From positions 9,242 through 73,241 of the forward strand of contig CAZCOA010000010.1 in assembly GCA_964500225.1 (NCBI GenBank): 64,000 nucleotides of DNA. The letters are read 5' to 3'. Made by a program: the position numbers and the translations under genes. Positions 1 to 8,879 of this stretch are shown here, one piece after another (positions within the stretch are counted from its first letter, which is position 1; every line of letters begins with the position of its first letter). Below the pieces are notes generated by a model. That model worked only from the letters and a program-made list of their open reading frames with translations. It did not search any database and was not told the origin of the DNA. The stretch comes from JAAYDY01 sp964500225 (GTDB lineage Bacteria; Planctomycetota; Phycisphaerae; FEN-1346; JAACEH01).

Positions 1-519
1 ACCGGCGCATGACGCATCCCAGTGGGCGTCGCTGCCCAAGGAACACCCGTGCCCTTGGAGTTGGAACCAGAGAGCCGGCGGGCCGCAGTCGTTGACGACG
101 GTGACTGTGATGTCGTTGTCGCCGGCTTGCAGATAGGCGGCCGCCCCGACGAAGCGGCGCTCGCGCCGCCATGACGGGGACGGGGCCGAAGTGTCCTCGC
201 CAGTGTCGAGGCGGTGGCCGTTGACGCGCACTTCTTGGATTTCGCGGAAAGCCCGGATTCGCAGATCGACCTCGGCGGGGACGGTGTCGAGCGTCATGCG
301 GCGGCGAAAGACGGTGTCCATGCGGACGACGGGCCGCATGTGCAGATCGAGCGGCACGGGAGCGACAATCCACTGAGCACCGGAGTACTCGGGAAGGAAA
401 GCAATGGACTCGCTGTGAGTCGCCAGCCACCAGAACCCCGCGGCTGCGGCGACCACTGTCGCCAGGATCAGCACGAAGACGAGAGTTGATGAAGTCCGCA
501 TGGAGACCATGGCGGGCAT
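1..519 (-). CDS. Membrane-anchored protein of unknown function (C-terminus cut off by window edge)
   Basis: An open minus-strand frame runs from possible ATG starts at 519, 510 or 501 to the left edge without a stop, giving 173 codons. The N-terminus has a short basic stretch, then one strongly hydrophobic segment (about residues 10-32, ending in FWW). The following region is rich in alternating hydrophobic residues and reads like an extracytoplasmic beta-sandwich (for example VNGHRLDTGED and AGDNDITVTVVND), reminiscent of the galactose-binding-like folds found in glycoside hydrolases and large planctomycete membrane proteins. I do not recognise a family. It is transcribed divergently from mutL. 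Codon use resembles the neighbouring genes, so it is probably real. No strong ribosome binding site decides among the three starts. Confidence 0.6.
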   Translation of the reverse strand, partial: MPAMVSMRTSSTLVFVLILATVVAAAAGFWWLATHSESIAFLPEYSGAQWIVAPVPLDLHMRPVVRMDTVFRRRMTLDTVPAEVDLRIRAFREIQEVRVNGHRLDTGEDTSAPSPSWRRERRFVGAAAYLQAGDNDITVTVVNDCGPPALWFQLQGHGCSLGSDAHWDASCAG

Positions 520-586
520 TATATCCCGACGGCGACGACGGTCGATGGCGAAACCTCGCGGCGATGAACTGATGCTCGGGGGACGC

Positions 587-615
587 TTGCCGCTGAGGGC
601 GGCGCGCCCTATAAT
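587..615 (+). promoter_or_regulatory. Predicted sigma70-type promoter of mutL
   Basis: TTGCCG at 587-592, a 17 bp spacer, and a perfect TATAAT at 610-615. Transcription would start near 622, leaving a leader of about 17 nt before the mutL ATG at 639, which carries its own GGAG five bases upstream. Confidence 0.7.
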
Positions 616-638
616 GGCCGAGCACACAGGGAGAAGCC

Positions 639-2555
639 ATGGGAATCATCCGGAAACTCGATCCGCACCTGGTCAACCAGATTGCCGCCGGCGAGGTGAT
701 CGAGCGGCCGGCCAGCGTGGTGAAGGAGCTTATCGAGAATGCTTTGGACGCCGAGGCGTCGCGTCTGGAGATCGACGTCGAGGAGGGCGGCCGGAAGGTG
801 ATCCGCGTGACCGACGACGGCGTGGGAATGGATGCCGAGGATCTGGCCTTGGCGGTGACAAGTCACGCGACGAGCAAACTGCTGACGAGCGACGACTTGG
901 ACCACATCACGACGTTCGGTTTCCGCGGGGAGGCACTACCGTCGATCGGGTCGGTGAGCCAGATGACGGTGACGACGCGGCGGGCCGATGTCATCGAGGG
1001 CCACAGTGTCGGCGTCGACGGCGGACGTATCGGACCGGTGCGTGTGGCCGGATCGGCGCCGGGCACGAGTGTGGAAGTGCGTAATCTCTTCTACAACATT
1101 CCGGCGCGACGGAAGTTTCTCAAGGCCGATGCCACGGAACTCGGGCACATCGTGGACGTGGTGGCGCGGACGGCCCTGGCCTATCCGCAGGTGGCGATAC
1201 GGCTGCGGCACAACGGGCGGCTTGTTTACGATCTGCCGCCCGGCCAGTGTCTTCGTGAGCGGGTGTCCGCGTTCTATGGCCGCGACATGGCCGAGAGCCT
1301 GATCGAAATCCGGCACGACTCGGCGGCGTGCAACCTGTGGGGGCTGATCGCCGCCCCGTCGCAGACGCGCACCTCGACGCGCTGGCAGTTCCTCTACATC
1401 AATGGCCGCTACATTCGCGACCGCAGCCTGCTGCACGCCGTCCACGAGGCGTACCGGGGCCTTGTCGAGATCAACCGGCAACCGGTGGTGTTTCTATTCC
1501 TCACGGTGCCGCACGACGCCGTGGATGTAAACGTTCATCCGACGAAAATCGAAGTGCGGCTGCGGCACGCGCAACAGGTGTATCACGAGGTGCTGACGAC
1601 GCTGCGCGAGAAGTTGCTCGGAACGGACCTGACGCCGCATGTGGGGCAGAGCCTGAAGGTTGCAGGTACGTATGCGGCGGACGGCGAAGCGGACAGCGGC
1701 GACCGTGAGCAACGAATACGCCAGTCGCTGGCGGACTTTTTGCGCGCACCTGCGGTCGGGTCGAATCAGAGCCGGTTCATATACTCGCCGCGGTCGCGCG
1801 GCATGGACGCGTTGCCAGACTCGGCGGCGCCTTCGGACGAAGCGCCGCAGACGCCTCCGGACGCACAGTGGCCGGACGGCAAGGCGCACGCCGGCCAAAG
1901 CGTCCTTGGAGGAGCGACCGACAGCATCACAGCGGCTCGGACGCCCAGGGCATTTCAGTTGCATAACACGTATGTGGTAGCCGAGACCGAAGACGGCATG
2001 ATCATTGTCGATCAGCACGCGATGCACGAGCGTGTTCTGTACGAGGAACTGCGCGCCAGGTTGTCGGCAGGACCGCTGGAAAGCCAGCGGCTCCTGATTC
2101 CCGCCGTGGTGGACGTGACCGAAGCCGAGATGGCGTTTCTGTGCCGGCATCGCGAGGCACTGGCGAGGCTGGGCGTCGAGTTCGAGGCGTTCGGCAGCCG
2201 CTCCGTCGGGGTCCAGGCGTTTCCGGCAATGCTCGGTCAACGGGCGCAGCCGGAGCGTGTGCTGCGCGATTTGCTGGACTGGATGGCCGAGAACCCGGTT
2301 CAGCCGGCGGTGGAAGACCTGCTCGACGAGTTGCTTCACCGGATGGCGTGCCGGGCCGCGGTCAAGGCCGGCGACGTGCTATCGCAGGACGAGATGCAGG
2401 TGCTGTTGGCGCATCGCGGCGGCGACCAGCCGTCGGCCACGTGCCCGCACGGGCGGCCGACGTCGCTGATGCTGACGCGCGACGAGATCGAACGTTCGTT
2501 CAAGCGCAACTATCCCACGTCGCGTCCGACCGAGGACGAGACCATTCCCTTCTGA
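639..2555 (+). CDS. mutL: DNA mismatch repair protein MutL (endonuclease type)
   Basis: 638 aa. The N-terminal GHKL ATPase has all the family boxes: NQIAAGEVIERP, the ELIENALDA helix near residue 30, DDGVGM and GFRGEAL. A low-complexity linker (about residues 350-430) leads to the C-terminal dimerisation domain. That domain carries DQHAMHERVLYE near residue 458, matching the DQHA(x)2E(x)4E nickase motif, plus ACRAAVKAGD and CPHGRPT, the other metal-site motifs of the nicking MutL class. It should therefore nick the daughter strand itself, as in organisms without MutH, after recruitment by MutS. The ATG is chosen for the SD GGAG and the consensus promoter just upstream. Its stop TGA at 2553-2555 abuts the stop of the convergent HD gene. 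Confidence 0.97.
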   Translation: MGIIRKLDPHLVNQIAAGEVIERPASVVKELIENALDAEASRLEIDVEEGGRKVIRVTDDGVGMDAEDLALAVTSHATSKLLTSDDLDHITTFGFRGEALPSIGSVSQMTVTTRRADVIEGHSVGVDGGRIGPVRVAGSAPGTSVEVRNLFYNIPARRKFLKADATELGHIVDVVARTALAYPQVAIRLRHNGRLVYDLPPGQCLRERVSAFYGRDMAESLIEIRHDSAACNLWGLIAAPSQTRTSTRWQFLYINGRYIRDRSLLHAVHEAYRGLVEINRQPVVFLFLTVPHDAVDVNVHPTKIEVRLRHAQQVYHEVLTTLREKLLGTDLTPHVGQSLKVAGTYAADGEADSGDREQRIRQSLADFLRAPAVGSNQSRFIYSPRSRGMDALPDSAAPSDEAPQTPPDAQWPDGKAHAGQSVLGGATDSITAARTPRAFQLHNTYVVAETEDGMIIVDQHAMHERVLYEELRARLSAGPLESQRLLIPAVVDVTEAEMAFLCRHREALARLGVEFEAFGSRSVGVQAFPAMLGQRAQPERVLRDLLDWMAENPVQPAVEDLLDELLHRMACRAAVKAGDVLSQDEMQVLLAHRGGDQPSATCPHGRPTSLMLTRDEIERSFKRNYPTSRPTEDETIPF

Positions 2556-4223
2556 TCACCGATCGGCCGCGTGGCCATTGGCGGGAACGAGGATGTCGGC
2601 GGCCTTGGGGGCGGGCAACCCGAGGGCTACACAGAACTCCTCGGCGATGCGGCGCGCCAGACCGGGAGCCGCCAGGATGGCGGGCGAGGCGAAGACGAAG
2701 GTCTTCCACAGCGCACGATACTTGCGGTTGAGCAATTCGGCCTCGTCGCGGAACTCGGGATGCCGTGCCAGCGGCACGATACGGTTGAGTTCGAATCGCA
2801 CCGGCGTGGAGATGGCTTTGGCCTGCATCTTGATCGGGGGACAGTAGACCAGCGCGCCGTGGCGGCCGAGACCGGTCATGGCTGCCAGGCGTTCCTCGAT
2901 AGCCGCAAGACGCTGCCGCCCGCCGTCCCGGCCGCGAAGCAGGTCTGCCACTGTCTCCGCGCCTCCGGCGTCGCGCACGGCTGCTTCGGTCAGGACGACG
3001 ACCGGGGTATAAAGCCTCCGGTGGTAGATCGCGCGGCCCAGGTCGCGGGCCTCGACGGCGGAGAGCACTTCGGAGGCGTCGCCGCGGCCGTTGCGCGCGG
3101 CGTGGGCCAGGCGGCGGATCATTTCTTCGTCGCTCATCTCGGGGCACAGCACCGACTCGGGGTCGTCGTATGGATTGCTGTCGGCGGGAAGGTTATGGCC
3201 CAGCAGTCCGCGTGCCAGCATGGCCGAGGCGGCGACCTTGGTCTTATGGTAGTAAACCCGCTCGGCCATGGAGTACCGCAGCCGCATCAGGTTCATTACC
3301 TCGGTCGTCAGGTCGATGCGCGCATAGCCGCGAGGATTCAGCACGTCGATAGCCAGTCGATCAGAGCCGTGCTCGTCGCGGCCGATGAAGAAGTAGTGGA
3401 GCAGGCGGCGATCGTAACCGCCTTCGAGCCCCGTATAGTAGAGGTCTCGGGCGAGGTAGTCGAGCAGGTCGGCCGAGACGGTGCCGGAGACAATGTCGGC
3501 CATGAATGGGTGCATGAGACCGCGGCGGCTCAGGCATTCATACTGGCGTGCGGCCTCGTCGAGGAAATCACCGAAGGAGCGGTCCCCGTCGTCTGTGTCG
3601 CCGCGTCGCGACCCAACCCGGTCACGGGCCTCGGCCAGAAGCGCAGGAAACCGGCGGCTGGCGGCGCCCTCATCGTCTTCACGGAAGGCTAGAACCAGGT
3701 ACACCAGCCAACGGAGTGTGCGGTTGTCGAGGCCGGGGACATACGGCTTCTCGCTCTGGAAGATGCGGGCCAGGCCGCTTCGCCGGTCGAAGAGCAGCCA
3801 CCAGAGCCGCGGACTGTCCAAGGCATCGTGCTTCAGATAGACATCCTGCAACTCGTCTTCGAGCGTGTGGCCGAAAGGAATGTGTGTGATGTCGTGCAGC
3901 AACGCGGCAATCGAGACCACCTCGGTCAGCGCTTCGAGGCTCAATCCGTCTCGGTCTGGCGAGTCGCCGCCCCGGAGCACCGCCGGCACCGGCAAGTGCA
4001 GCCGCTCGTGATTGACGTGAATGTGCCGGAGCATCTCGCGGCTGACCCAGTAGGCGCCGATGCTGTGCGCCAGACGCGTGTGCGTGGCGCCACGGAAGAC
4101 CAGGTGGGCAAATCCCAACTGCATCACGCGACCAAGGCGCTGGAACTCAGGCGTATTGAGTACGGCACACGCCAGCGGCGATAAGAGAATGTCGCCGTGA
4201 ACCGGATCGCGGTATAGCCTCAT
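2556..4223 (-). CDS. HD-superfamily phosphohydrolase (dNTPase-like, COG1078 type)
   Basis: 555 aa. The N-terminus RLYRDPVHGDI and the segment TRLAHSIGAYW, followed by LLHDITHIPFGHTLEDEL, are hallmarks of the HD family related to deoxynucleotide triphosphohydrolases. The metal site would use the first His (TRLAHS), the HD pair (about residue 110) and the later Asp in SADLLDYLARDLYYTG. Members hydrolyse nucleotide phosphates, but the substrate cannot be read from sequence. The protein is longer than the usual 400-450 aa; the extra sequence is a C-terminal region of roughly 130 residues with conserved-looking charged helices. It follows the capD-like gene and a possible 37-residue ORF on the same strand, and converges on mutL with directly abutting stop codons. 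Confidence 0.85.
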   Translation of the reverse strand: MRLYRDPVHGDILLSPLACAVLNTPEFQRLGRVMQLGFAHLVFRGATHTRLAHSIGAYWVSREMLRHIHVNHERLHLPVPAVLRGGDSPDRDGLSLEALTEVVSIAALLHDITHIPFGHTLEDELQDVYLKHDALDSPRLWWLLFDRRSGLARIFQSEKPYVPGLDNRTLRWLVYLVLAFREDDEGAASRRFPALLAEARDRVGSRRGDTDDGDRSFGDFLDEAARQYECLSRRGLMHPFMADIVSGTVSADLLDYLARDLYYTGLEGGYDRRLLHYFFIGRDEHGSDRLAIDVLNPRGYARIDLTTEVMNLMRLRYSMAERVYYHKTKVAASAMLARGLLGHNLPADSNPYDDPESVLCPEMSDEEMIRRLAHAARNGRGDASEVLSAVEARDLGRAIYHRRLYTPVVVLTEAAVRDAGGAETVADLLRGRDGGRQRLAAIEERLAAMTGLGRHGALVYCPPIKMQAKAISTPVRFELNRIVPLARHPEFRDEAELLNRKYRALWKTFVFASPAILAAPGLARRIAEEFCVALGLPAPKAADILVPANGHAADR

Positions 4224-4225
4224 GA

Positions 4226-4339
4226 TCAGTCACCGACAAGGGGACGGACATTCCACCGGACGTCGTACTTTACCTCCAGCGGGCGACCGCGGCAACCGAT
4301 TTCCGCGTCGGTGCGGACGGGCACGAGTCGGGCAGGCAT
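4226..4339 (-). CDS. Possible small protein of 37 residues
   Basis: A minus-strand ATG at 4337-4339 opens a 38-codon frame ending in TGA at 4226-4228, two bases before the ATG of the HD phosphohydrolase. It begins 20 nt after the capD-like stop, so it fills an otherwise empty gap in a same-strand gene series. Most third positions are G or C, as in neighbouring genes. The predicted peptide is basic with one Cys and no membrane segment. No clear Shine-Dalgarno sequence precedes it. It could be a real linker gene, a translational-coupling ORF for the HD gene, or chance. Confidence 0.3.
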   Translation of the reverse strand: MPARLVPVRTDAEIGCRGRPLEVKYDVRWNVRPLVGD

Positions 4340-4359
4340 GACGGTCGCAGGGCGGAAGG

Positions 4360-6312
4360 TCAGTTGTGATTCTCGGGCTGAAACTCCGGGACGATACTCT
4401 TGAGGACCCTGACGACGGCGTCGCGTGAGTTGTTGTTGCAGACGGGTATCAGGGCTTCGATGGCCGCGTGGATCTGTTCGTCGGTGCTGGGCCGCACCTC
4501 CCAGATGCTGATCTTATCGTGATGGGTCGGCAACACGCCCTCGCCGGAGATGCGAAGTTCCTCGAAGAGTTTTTCGCCGGGCCTCATACCGGTGAACTCG
4601 ATCTTGATGTCCACACCGGGGCGGTACCCCGAGAGCGTGATCATGTCGCGAGCCAGATCCACGATCTTGACGGGCTCGCCCATGTCGAGGACGAAGATTT
4701 CGCCGCCCTTGCCCATGGCGCCGGCCTGGATAACCAATTGGCTGGCTTCGGGAATGGTCATGAAGTAGCGTCGCATCTCGGGATGCGTGACGGTGACGGG
4801 GCCGCCCTGGGCGATCTGACGCCGGAAGATCGGTACAACGCTGCCGTTGCTGCCGAGGACATTACCGAATCGAACGGTGACAAAGCGGGTGTGGGGGGCC
4901 TTGCCCGATGTGTTCAGCCACTGGCAGTACATCTCGGCGACGCGCTTGGTGCAGCCCATGATGCTGGTGGGGTTGACGGCTTTGTCGGTGGAGATCATCA
5001 CCATGGACTCGACGCCGTACTGACAGCACATGTCGGCCATGTTCTTGGTGCCGAAGATGTTGTTCTTGACGGCCTCACACGGATTCTGTTCCATCAGGGG
5101 AACATGCTTGTGGGCCGCAGCATGAAATACGACATGCGGCTTATACCGGTCGAACGTGTCTTTCAGTCGCGGCAGGTCGTACACGTCGCAGATGACCGGC
5201 TCCAGGGCGATGTCCGGGAACGAGGCCCTCAACTCGCGTTCGATGAAAAACAGGGCGTTCTCGGCCTGTTCGAGGAGCACCAGCAACTGCGGTTTGAAGG
5301 GGAGCACCTGGCGGCACATCTCCGATCCGATCGATCCGCCGGCGCCGGAAATCAGGACCGTCTTGCCGGTGAGCATGTGCCCGATGCTCTCCAGGTCGAG
5401 CTTGACTTCCTCGCGTCCGAGAAGGTCGTTGATGTCCACTTCACGGAGGCGCGTCAGGTCAGCACGCCCCTCGATCAGGTCGGCCACGCCTGGGACGATG
5501 CGGAAAATCAGCTTCGACCCCTTGCAAAACTCGATGATCCGACGCAGCAGTTGCCGCGAGGGGTTCGCCAAGGCAATGACCAACTCCTCAACCTCGTAAT
5601 CGTGGCAGATCTTGCCGATCTGGCTCGTGTCGCCGAGTACTGGGACGGCATGAATCCGAGCGCCGCGGAGGCTGGGGTTGTCGTCCACGAAGCCCACCAC
5701 GCGGTACCGCTCGACGGGCAGCCGCTGCATCTCCCGAAGTACGGCCTCGCCTGCATCGCCGGCCCCGACAATCAGCACGTTGGCCAGACCGCCGGCGGCC
5801 ACGGGACGCATGCCCTCGCGGTAGATCCGGATGGCGAATCGCACACCGCCAACCAAGGCGATGGTTCCGGCCCAATCGGTGATGAACACCGCGCCGGGAA
5901 TCGGTAATGCGTGGTCGTACTGGGTCTTCAGAACGTAAGTGTAGACCAGCACCGCGATGACGATGATCGCGGTCGATACGTGGCTGGCCTTGAACGTTTC
6001 GATCAGGTCCTGTACGCCGACGTAGCGGCCCCAGCTACTGTAGAGGCGAAAGTACCAGAAGACGGCCACCTTGATCACCAGCACCAGGGGCAGCAACTGG
6101 TAGAGACTGTCCCAGTACCGGCTGAACTCGATTGAGACCTCGTTGGGGTCCATGGTCAGCGGCGGCAACTTGAAATCCAGTCGCAGGCAGTATGCGCCCC
6201 AGAAGGACAAGGCGAAAAGGCCGAGGTGAACCAGTGCGACCAGAAGGTTGCGCAGCCACAGAGGCCACGGACGCGTCATGGAGGGTCTGCTTTCCCTATC
6301 AGTCATCAGCAC
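4360..6312 (-). CDS. Membrane-bound nucleotide-sugar epimerase/dehydratase (CapD/WbpM/PglF family)
   Basis: 650 aa. Four hydrophobic segments lie in the first ~165 residues, followed by a degenerate Rossmann domain (GAGDAGEAVL, about residue 185) and a catalytic SDR domain with GAGGSIGSEM near residue 315. The catalytic stretch reads STDKAVNPTSIMGCTKR: the TDK triad region and downstream Lys are kept, and Met replaces the usual Tyr of YxxxK, as is normal for this membrane-bound family. Homologues make 4-keto-6-deoxy UDP-HexNAc intermediates for O-antigen, capsule or protein glycans at the inner membrane. ATG choices at 6312, 6306 and 6279 are possible. It heads the minus-strand unit with the HD gene, under a consensus promoter at 6488-6516. 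Confidence 0.92.
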   Translation of the reverse strand: MLMTDRESRPSMTRPWPLWLRNLLVALVHLGLFALSFWGAYCLRLDFKLPPLTMDPNEVSIEFSRYWDSLYQLLPLVLVIKVAVFWYFRLYSSWGRYVGVQDLIETFKASHVSTAIIVIAVLVYTYVLKTQYDHALPIPGAVFITDWAGTIALVGGVRFAIRIYREGMRPVAAGGLANVLIVGAGDAGEAVLREMQRLPVERYRVVGFVDDNPSLRGARIHAVPVLGDTSQIGKICHDYEVEELVIALANPSRQLLRRIIEFCKGSKLIFRIVPGVADLIEGRADLTRLREVDINDLLGREEVKLDLESIGHMLTGKTVLISGAGGSIGSEMCRQVLPFKPQLLVLLEQAENALFFIERELRASFPDIALEPVICDVYDLPRLKDTFDRYKPHVVFHAAAHKHVPLMEQNPCEAVKNNIFGTKNMADMCCQYGVESMVMISTDKAVNPTSIMGCTKRVAEMYCQWLNTSGKAPHTRFVTVRFGNVLGSNGSVVPIFRRQIAQGGPVTVTHPEMRRYFMTIPEASQLVIQAGAMGKGGEIFVLDMGEPVKIVDLARDMITLSGYRPGVDIKIEFTGMRPGEKLFEELRISGEGVLPTHHDKISIWEVRPSTDEQIHAAIEALIPVCNNNSRDAVVRVLKSIVPEFQPENHN

Positions 6313-6487
6313 TCTCGCAGAGAGCCGGAAGAGACGAACCAGGATGACATTCAGGCTGTATCGGCCAAAAAGGGGTGCTCACTGCACTCCAGTCACCTGA
6401 ACTCGTATTGTTATAGCCGCACCGTAGCCGACACCACCGTTGGGGCGGCGATCCCGCGGGACCAAGCGAGTTCATCGACGAAAAATC

Positions 6488-6516
6488 ATAATACCCATTC
6501 TACACAGTTCTGTCAA
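6488..6516 (-). promoter_or_regulatory. Predicted sigma70-type promoter of the capD-like gene
   Basis: On the minus strand TTGACA (6511-6516), a 17 bp spacer and TATTAT (6488-6493). Transcription would start near 6481, giving a leader of roughly 170 nt before the start at 6312. I found no known riboswitch pattern in that leader. Confidence 0.7.
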
Positions 6517-6579
6517 TTATGCCTCCGGCCGGATCCACGCCGCTGTCCAGGCTCGGGCTCAGACGAGGCGGGTTTTTCG

Positions 6580-6608
6580 TTGACGGGTTCCGATGCCACT
6601 GGTAGCTT
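6580..6608 (+). promoter_or_regulatory. Candidate promoter of the SH3-domain gene
   Basis: TTGACG (6580-6585), 17 bp spacer, TAGCTT (6603-6608). The -35 is near consensus and the -10 is weaker. It lies about 80 nt upstream of the SH3 gene. With the opposing promoter it accounts for the 376-base intergenic stretch 6313-6688, in which I see no other feature. Confidence 0.4.
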
Positions 6609-6688
6609 ATCTGTGCGGTATTTTGCCGATGTTCCGTGCGTGACGAAACGCCCCGAATCCAAGGCGACCGACGAAAGGGATTGGCGCC

Positions 6689-7927
6689 ATGACTCGATCC
6701 ATTGCAGTGTTTTGGAGCGTGATGATTGTTCTGGCAACCGTTGATGCGTGCCGAGCGCAGACGACCGCGCCGGAAACCGCTCAGCCCCCCACCGTCGAGC
6801 GTCGCTGGACCGGCACGGGATTCGTGGATGCCCCCGCGACCGAGGCAGCGGCGGCCGACGCCGCCGCTCCAGCTAGTGGAGCCACTGTGGCTGCTCCCGT
6901 TCCCATGGTGGTCAACGGCACCGCAGTGAACGTGCGAAGCGGGCCGGGAATGTACTACTATGAGTTGTTGAAGCTGGAAGACAAGGCCACGGTTCAGACC
7001 TTGGGCACTTCCGGTGGTTGGACGTACATCACGCCTCCGCGGAGCGTGGTTCCCCTGATCAGGAAGAGCGAGGTGACGGTCGATGCCTCCGGCAAAGCCG
7101 GCAGCGTCAGCGCGGCCATGGCACGAGTCTATGCCCGCGACCCGGCAAGCCCGCGGACGTGGGCGGTGATTGCCCAATTGCCGCAGAATGAGCCCGTCAC
7201 GATTGAAGGGCAGCACGGCGACTACTACATCATCGCAATGCCGCCCGGGGCCAGGGTGTGCGTGCGAAGCCAGTACCTGGTCGAGCCGCAGACGGTTGAG
7301 CCCTCCCGCGAAAGCGAGAGCGAAGTGCCACTGCACATCGACACGAGCAAGGTGGAGGTCCGTCCGATCCGGATCGACCCGCAGGCGGAGCCGCTGACGT
7401 CGGCTCAGACGCTGGTTAAGGAGGAGCTTGCGAAGCCCCTGGCGGAGCGTCGCTGGGATAAGGTCGAGGCCGCCCTCAAGGAAGTTGCCGAAAAGGCCGA
7501 GACCGACAGCGTCAAGAGTGCAGCCGCTCAGTCGCTCTCGGTGATCGAGTTCCAGAAGTCGCTCCAGGAGAAGGCTGCCAAGATCAATGCCGACAATCAG
7601 AAGCTTCAGCAGCAGATCGAGGCCATTCGCCGCGAGGCTGAGCAGCGTCAGGCGCAGCGGATGGGGCGGACCGGTGATTCACCGGCCGTTAGCTACGATT
7701 TCGAGGGCATCCTGCGCAAAATGACGGCCGTGATGGCCTTTGCCTATCGCTTGGAAGACGCCCAGGGCAACTACATCTGTCTGCTCAACGGCAATCCGGC
7801 GATCATGGAGCCCCTGGTCGGCCAGACCGTCCGCGTCTGGGGCATCAAGGGGTTCCGCGTGGACTTGGACATGAACGTGTGCGATGTGCGGCGGATTGAG
7901 TTGGCGCCGGGCCCGGGCCAGCCCTGA
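6689..7927 (+). CDS. Secreted SH3-domain protein with coiled coil
   Basis: 412 aa. A Sec signal peptide (about residues 1-24, ending in CRAQ) is followed by an alanine/proline-rich linker. A bacterial SH3 domain (about residues 70-118) has the typical core AVNVRSGPG and GGWTYITPP. A second, weaker SH3-like unit (about 135-190) contains RVCVRSQYL. A charged helical region of about 285-325 (EFQKSLQEKAAKI) is likely coiled coil. The last 80 residues form a compact domain that may bind ligand or partner. Such proteins usually act in the cell envelope, often on peptidoglycan, but no enzymatic domain is present. It is monocistronic, with its own promoter and a strong terminator. Confidence 0.8.
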   Translation: MTRSIAVFWSVMIVLATVDACRAQTTAPETAQPPTVERRWTGTGFVDAPATEAAAADAAAPASGATVAAPVPMVVNGTAVNVRSGPGMYYYELLKLEDKATVQTLGTSGGWTYITPPRSVVPLIRKSEVTVDASGKAGSVSAAMARVYARDPASPRTWAVIAQLPQNEPVTIEGQHGDYYIIAMPPGARVCVRSQYLVEPQTVEPSRESESEVPLHIDTSKVEVRPIRIDPQAEPLTSAQTLVKEELAKPLAERRWDKVEAALKEVAEKAETDSVKSAAAQSLSVIEFQKSLQEKAAKINADNQKLQQQIEAIRREAEQRQAQRMGRTGDSPAVSYDFEGILRKMTAVMAFAYRLEDAQGNYICLLNGNPAIMEPLVGQTVRVWGIKGFRVDLDMNVCDVRRIELAPGPGQP

Positions 7928-7961
7928 TTGTCCGGCAGCCGTTTCGTTGATGATCACATGA

Positions 7962-8020
7962 AGCGTCGGCCTCGATGTTCCACACCTCAATGAGGCGCAT
8001 CGAGGCCGACGCTGTTTTGT
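7962..8020 (+). terminator. Intrinsic terminator after the SH3-domain gene
   Basis: A perfect 16 bp inverted repeat (7962-7977 with 7998-8013) encloses a 20-nt loop that itself contains a small CCTCA/TGAGG hairpin, followed by GTTTTGT. It ends the plus-strand transcript before the convergent amidase gene. Confidence 0.8.
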
Positions 8021-8090
8021 GGCCACACGGCCGAATTGTGCATGTCGTCTGTAGGGGCCACTGGGCGCTGGTGGGGCAGGGGATGCGGCA

Positions 8091-8735
8091 TCACAACCGC
8101 CGGTACAGGTCGTTGTAATCGAATTTCTTGCCGGGGCAGTCGGTGGCCTTGAGCATGCCATGGCCGAGGACGCGGCTCTTGGGGATGTCGTAACGGGCCA
8201 TCAGCCAGCGCACCAACTGGGCGAGACTCTCCATCTGGGCCTCGGACGGTTTGCTTTCATTGAAGTGGCCCACCAGGCAGATGCCGATGCCGACACGGTT
8301 ATACTCCGGATGATCCCGCACGCCGCAGTGGGCGCCGTATTTCTGCTTCGTCCACCGGGGGCCGACCTCGATTTCGCCGTTGCCGCTCAGGGATCCGTTG
8401 CCGATGACGAAATGGTAGCCCAGTTCGTCCCATCCCCGCTCACGGTGCGCCTTGTCGAACGAGGCCGCATTGCCCCGTGTGCTGGCACTGTGGTGGATGA
8501 TGATGAACCGCCACTTCGACTCTTTCGCCGCGGGGATCCACTGGCTCGAATTTGCGTCGTGGCGGAAAGATGCCTCCGGGAGCTTCTCGGCCGCAACGGT
8601 CGCCACCTCGCTGCGTCGCGGCGAGCCGAACGGCGGCAACGGTATGTCATTGACCAACTGCGTCTTTTGGCCACAATCGGCCAGCGTCAGGCAGAGGCCT
8701 ACAACAAGCAATTTGTGCCAATGACGAACGGGCAA
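8091..8735 (-). CDS. PGRP/Amidase_2-type N-acetylmuramoyl-L-alanine amidase lipoprotein (distal copy)
   Basis: 214 aa. The N-terminus is a lipoprotein signal (hydrophobic core then LADC lipobox, Cys about residue 21). The rest is a peptidoglycan-recognition/amidase fold: the first zinc His in IIIHHSAS, the fold landmarks GWDELGYHFVI and GIGICLVGHF, the second zinc His in LGHGM and the Cys ligand in DCPGKKF. It should cleave the amide between MurNAc and the stem peptide in the periplasm. The start appears to be TTG at 8735, eight bases after GAGGGA; no in-frame ATG fits the signal peptide. It is a paralogue of the gene immediately upstream and the last gene of the lemA operon. Confidence 0.88.
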   Translation of the reverse strand: MPVRHWHKLLVVGLCLTLADCGQKTQLVNDIPLPPFGSPRRSEVATVAAEKLPEASFRHDANSSQWIPAAKESKWRFIIIHHSASTRGNAASFDKAHRERGWDELGYHFVIGNGSLSGNGEIEVGPRWTKQKYGAHCGVRDHPEYNRVGIGICLVGHFNESKPSEAQMESLAQLVRWLMARYDIPKSRVLGHGMLKATDCPGKKFDYNDLYRRL

Positions 8736-8879
8736 CGGAATGATCCCTCGGGCGGCTGCGGCATCGAAACCCTATCGCGCAGCATGGGCGCATCGCCCGC
8801 GGCGCGGATGAGGATCTTATCGGCCAGACGGCCTGCTCAGATTACAGAAAAACCGCGTGTGCCCTGTTTCCCAGGTGGT

